A stretch of DNA of 64,000 nucleotides. Origin: Chloracidobacterium sp. (lineage in GTDB: Bacteria; Acidobacteriota; Blastocatellia; Pyrinomonadales; Pyrinomonadaceae). Location of the stretch: contig JADJWM010000006.1 of the NCBI GenBank assembly GCA_016716365.1, positions 62,001 through 126,000 of the forward strand, in the 5' to 3' direction. The position numbers and the translations under genes are program-made. The notes under the pieces are model-generated. The model had not been told where the DNA came from. It made no database searches and saw nothing but the letters and a program-made list of their open reading frames with translations. This document shows, in pieces, positions 61,318 to 64,000 of the stretch (positions are counted from its first letter, which is position 1; each line of letters opens with the position of its first letter).

Positions 61318-61818
61318 TTACGGCAACGCAGGCGCTCCCATTGCCGCCCATTCTTCTTTGGCCGGGCCGTAGACGCCTGGCACGGTGAGGCCCGCCTGCC
61401 GCATCAAAACGGTCATTTGGCCGCGATGATGGGCCTGATGAGCGATCAGATAGAACAGGGTGACACCGCGGGCCCATATCTCGCCGTACATTTCGTCCTT
61501 TTCCAGCAGCGTCTCGTCGGTCCAATTCTTCGATACTTCGTCAGACACCGAACGTGCGGCCGTTTCAAATGCAGCCGCGATCTCAGCGGCCGTTTTCGGC
61601 TGAGCGTCGTCCGGCCCCGGGCCTTCGATCTTCAGGCCGACATGGCCAGGCATCTCGTTCAGGGTCTGCGTAATATGCCAGCCGATGAATCCCAGGTCGC
61701 GGCCGTCCGGCGCCACCTTTTGGCCTAGGGCATCGTCCGTCAGCATTCCAAAGACCTTCCCCGTCGCTTCCACTTCATATTCCCAGGCCCTTGTGAAATC
61801 GTTGATCTTTCTGAACAT
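61318..61818 (-). CDS. DinB-like protein
   Basis: A 166-aa DinB-superfamily protein starting at ATG 61818, which has AAGGAG at 8 nt; longer frames upstream lack a site. Histidines expected to bind metal are at GFIGWHITQTLNEMPGH and LIAHQAHHRGQM. It may be a thiol-transferase or a stress protein. The second DinB-family gene of the window (with 43123). Confidence 0.85.
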   Translation of the reverse strand: MFRKINDFTRAWEYEVEATGKVFGMLTDDALGQKVAPDGRDLGFIGWHITQTLNEMPGHVGLKIEGPGPDDAQPKTAAEIAAAFETAARSVSDEVSKNWTDETLLEKDEMYGEIWARGVTLFYLIAHQAHHRGQMTVLMRQAGLTVPGVYGPAKEEWAAMGAPALP

Positions 61819-61917
61819 GGTTCGAACTCCTTTGTTTGTAATATGGCTTGATGTTGCATCTATGAAACTACCCGAACGTGATCCGAATGTCAATTCGCGG
61901 CACTTGCACTAATACGT

Positions 61918-62832
61918 TTATTTGAAGGAAGTGAACAACGAGCGGCCGGTATAAGCGAAAACGTTCTCCCGTATGTCCGCCGGGGCCAGACCGTTTTTGA
62001 GCGCGGGCCCGTTCGGGCTGATCTGTTTCAGGATGGGGGCAAAGTTCTCTTCACTTTTGTCCAACTGTTCTTTGCCCCGGAATCGGGTTATCAGGATCAG
62101 GTCAAAGCCGGCGTTCTTTTCCGACGAGGCCTCGACGAGTTCAAACGAATCGATCACCCCGCGTTTTTTGGCTTCTTCACGATACGCCTTCCAATTGTTC
62201 TCGTAAAAATAGAGCACCTCGTCACGGCGGCCATTCTTGATCTTGACGAAATCGGCAACTACAAAAAGGTCATTTGCCGAAGGCGTCGGGGCGAGAAGTT
62301 TATCCAAATGGGCCCTCAACTCGGCAGGCTTTACCACGCCTTGATGCGAAAAGACCGTCTTGCCGTCCGGGCCGTAGAGGATCGTCAGCGGGAGCGCTCC
62401 CGACCAGTCTTTTGAGACCAGAGCGATCGCCGTCGTCTCGTCCGGGGTGACCAGGAGGTACGTCGGCATCGGGGCCTTCATTTCCGCAAGAAATTTCGGC
62501 ACGCCCGTGGTCAGCTCTTCCTCAAAGTCCAGGGTTACGGTGATGAAATCGATCTTGCCCTTGTAATCGGCGTCGATCTTCACCAGGTCGGGAAATTCCT
62601 CGCGGCACGGGCCGCACCATGTCGCCCAAAAATTGATCAACAGCGGCTTCCCTTTCGGTTTTAGCAGTTCGGGGAACTGCTTCTCGTCGATCTTGGTCAC
62701 CTGCGACTTGGCCGCGGCCGTGCCGTTGGTTTGGGCTACAACGCTTCCCGCCAGGATAAAGACGGCGGCCAAGGTCATCAAAAGCCACCCGGATAGGATG
62801 GCTTTTGAAAATTTGAATGTTGGAAAATTCAT
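61918..62832 (-). CDS. Exported TlpA-like thioredoxin-fold protein with C-terminal dimeric-barrel-like domain
   Basis: A 304-aa exported protein. Signal segment about 14-33 (ending VVAQ). A TlpA/ResA-type thioredoxin domain follows with the WCGPC motif (Cys 73 and 76), then a C-terminal domain of about 110 residues beginning FVKIKNGRRDEVLYFYENNWK, with the look of an alpha/beta dimeric-barrel stress domain. It should reduce periplasmic disulphides. Its start overlaps the peroxiredoxin-like gene's stop by 4 nt, so they form an operon. Confidence 0.88.
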   Translation of the reverse strand: MNFPTFKFSKAILSGWLLMTLAAVFILAGSVVAQTNGTAAAKSQVTKIDEKQFPELLKPKGKPLLINFWATWCGPCREEFPDLVKIDADYKGKIDFITVTLDFEEELTTGVPKFLAEMKAPMPTYLLVTPDETTAIALVSKDWSGALPLTILYGPDGKTVFSHQGVVKPAELRAHLDKLLAPTPSANDLFVVADFVKIKNGRRDEVLYFYENNWKAYREEAKKRGVIDSFELVEASSEKNAGFDLILITRFRGKEQLDKSEENFAPILKQISPNGPALKNGLAPADIRENVFAYTGRSLFTSFK

Positions 62833-63446
62833 TTTGTTGCCTTACCGCCGCCCGCACGCTTGATCGTGCAGCCGAATGCTGCGGTCTTCGTCTTCTCGAT
62901 CTCCTTACCGGCAAGTTCAGAGTCGAACGCCGTCTTCAGGAATCGTTCCTGGATGTTCTTTCCGGACCGGTCGTTGTCGATCGCTCCGTGGTATTTCAGG
63001 ACGTTGTTCTTGTCGAAATAGTAGGCCTCCGGCGTCACGGTCGCGCCGAACTTATCGGCAAGCACGTTGCCCTCGTCGATCAGCATCGGGAACTTAAAGT
63101 TCTCTGCCGCATCCGAGGTCACCCATTCGAGCGATTCCGCGTCGCGGTTGTTGGCATTGACGCCGATAAAGGCGATGCCCTTTGCCTTGTATTCGGCGGC
63201 GATCTCGTCGATCCGCTGAATATAGGCCTTAACGACCGGGCACTGGGCCGAGAGAAAGATGATCACGGCACCGTTCTTACCCTTAAGGTCGTTGAATGAA
63301 TGGGTCTTTCCGTCCGTACCCATCATTGTAAAATTCTCGAGCTTCGAGCCGATCTCGAGCCCGCCTTTCGCACTAGTAACAGGCGGCGTCAGGACGAACG
63401 CAAGCATCGCAAAGATCGTAAAGAAAGCAGTTCCGATAAGCTTCAT
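62829..63446 (-). CDS. Exported redoxin (AhpC/TSA-like) protein
   Basis: A 205-aa exported protein. Signal peptide about 1-26. The redoxin domain has SAQCPVVKAY (Cys 69), GVNANNRDAESL, the cis-Pro region VTPEAYYFD and a second Cys near the C-terminus (FGCTIKR). The partner TlpA-like protein is co-transcribed (4-nt overlap), so this may be a periplasmic peroxide-reducing or disulphide-handling pair. The upstream gene of that operon starts here. Confidence 0.86.
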   Translation of the reverse strand: MKLIGTAFFTIFAMLAFVLTPPVTSAKGGLEIGSKLENFTMMGTDGKTHSFNDLKGKNGAVIIFLSAQCPVVKAYIQRIDEIAAEYKAKGIAFIGVNANNRDAESLEWVTSDAAENFKFPMLIDEGNVLADKFGATVTPEAYYFDKNNVLKYHGAIDNDRSGKNIQERFLKTAFDSELAGKEIEKTKTAAFGCTIKRAGGGKATK

Positions 63447-63638
63447 GGTTCCAACTCCTCGCTTTGGTTTAGGTTTACTGGTTGTTAAGACTAAAGGATA
63501 TCAGCCAAGTTCGTCTAGGACAACTAAATTCGGCCCTCTGTCACAGACTTCGTCGAACGAACCTGTTTGGATGCTTTGGCCGCGGGGCGGGTTGCCGCCG
63601 GGTGCTTGTTTCTTCTGCCGGCCGATGGGCCTTGAAAT

Positions 63639-63646
63639 GCTATAAT
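63639..63646 (+). promoter_or_regulatory. Extended -10 promoter directly before the kinase gene
   Basis: TGCTATAAT with a perfect TATAAT at 63641-63646 lies 14 nt before the GTG start of the kinase. Transcription would begin at about 63653, leaving a leader of only about 7 nt. No consensus -35 is seen. Confidence 0.45.
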
Positions 63647-63659
63647 CCGGGTCTGTAAC

Positions 63660-64000
63660 GTGCCAAATATCGGCGAGATCATCGATAAGTACAAGATCCT
63701 TTCGGTCCTCGGTGCCGGCGGGATGGGCCAGGTTTTTCTCGCCGAAGATACGCTTCTAGGCCGAAAAGCGGCACTGAAGTTCCTTTCGGCCGGATCTGCC
63801 GGCGATCCCGAACTGCGCGACCGTTTCATCCGCGAGGCCCGCGCCGCTTCTTCGCTCAGCCATCCGAATATCTGCACTATCTACGAGATCCGCGACCACC
63901 CGGACGAGCCCTACATAGCGATGGAGTTCGCCGAGGGCGAAACGCTGGCCGCCCTTATCCGCTCGCGACGCCGCAGCAGTTGGCAGGCGGTCGATGTTGC
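63660..64000 (+). CDS. Serine/threonine protein kinase, 5' part (cut by window end)
   Basis: Partial: starts with GTG at 63660 and runs open to the end of the window. The translated part has the Hanks-type kinase N-lobe: VLGAGGMGQVFLAED (Gly-rich loop), the ATP-binding Lys in KAALKFLS, REARAASSLSHPNIC (helix C Glu) and EPYIAMEFAEGE. Bacterial homologues of this type often carry C-terminal TPR or membrane domains. The very short leader after its promoter suggests a near-leaderless transcript. The product length is unknown. Confidence 0.85.
   Translation, partial: MPNIGEIIDKYKILSVLGAGGMGQVFLAEDTLLGRKAALKFLSAGSAGDPELRDRFIREARAASSLSHPNICTIYEIRDHPDEPYIAMEFAEGETLAALIRSRRRSSWQAVDV

Overview
This 64 kb window reads as a chromosomal segment of an Acidobacteriota genome, probably class Blastocatellia (Pyrinomonadaceae-like). 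The reasons are GC-rich, densely packed housekeeping genes; an 'acidobacterial VWFA-related' secreted protein (15047-16048); TamB/Omp85 outer-membrane assembly genes with TonB receptors of a Gram-negative cell; and many small zinc-ribbon, DinB and carboxypeptidase-regulatory-like proteins typical of that group. The phylum is an inference from gene content. I saw no rRNA, tRNA, CRISPR array, prophage or complete insertion sequence.

Layout. 0-12.3 kb: serS diverges from galU; then ribBA (GTP cyclohydrolase half degenerate), a TamB-like giant and an Omp85 barrel, a likely outer-membrane assembly operon. 12.3-19.5 kb: a membrane HD-GYP/GAF/GGDEF protein and a second membrane GGDEF protein (c-di-GMP signalling), a VWA protein, an orphan LysW-like zinc ribbon, a PfkB kinase and a dienelactone-hydrolase-like enzyme. 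19.7-28 kb: a ZnuD-like TonB receptor with a His/Glu-rich loop, a LytS/LytTR pair, a SixA-like phosphatase, a PhoB/PhoR-like pair and a CarD-type regulator. 28-36.6 kb: queF, an exonuclease, pyrE, ATP-grasp, truA, DUF952, uppS (3' end lost), cdsA, DUF1992, a PD-(D/E)XK GxxExxY gene between inverted repeats, and aspS. 36.6-45.4 kb: two related zinc-ribbon membrane proteins beside a DUF4870-like protein, a flavodiiron-like MBL protein, cstA, a TerC transporter behind a yybP-ykoY manganese riboswitch, a hotdog protein, DinB, an exonuclease and a YceH protein. 45.4-49.7 kb: secreted beta-helix, 29-residue-repeat and TPR proteins. 49.8-55.8 kb: serC, selA, a cold-shock protein, kynA and a 5'-nucleotidase. 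55.9-64 kb: hemW, a lipoprotein, purL, a DinB-like protein, two thiol-redox proteins, and the start of a Ser/Thr kinase cut by the window end.

The most unusual signal is a set of short repeats that have become part of proteins. A 73-nt palindrome is translated in frame inside hemW, and one arm of the same element forms the C-terminus of a DUF952 protein 25 kb away. Two different heptamer repeats are translated inside purL. A nuclease-like GxxExxY gene is flanked by inverted repeats, one of which it reads through. This resembles, in principle, the in-frame palindromic elements known from Rickettsia, and is the best candidate here for something undescribed.

Other points: the RibA half of RibBA has lost its zinc and catalytic residues; uppS has lost its last ~25-30 codons at the cdsA junction; a LysW relative lacks the usual carrier C-terminus; and selA occurs without any visible selenoprotein or other sel gene.
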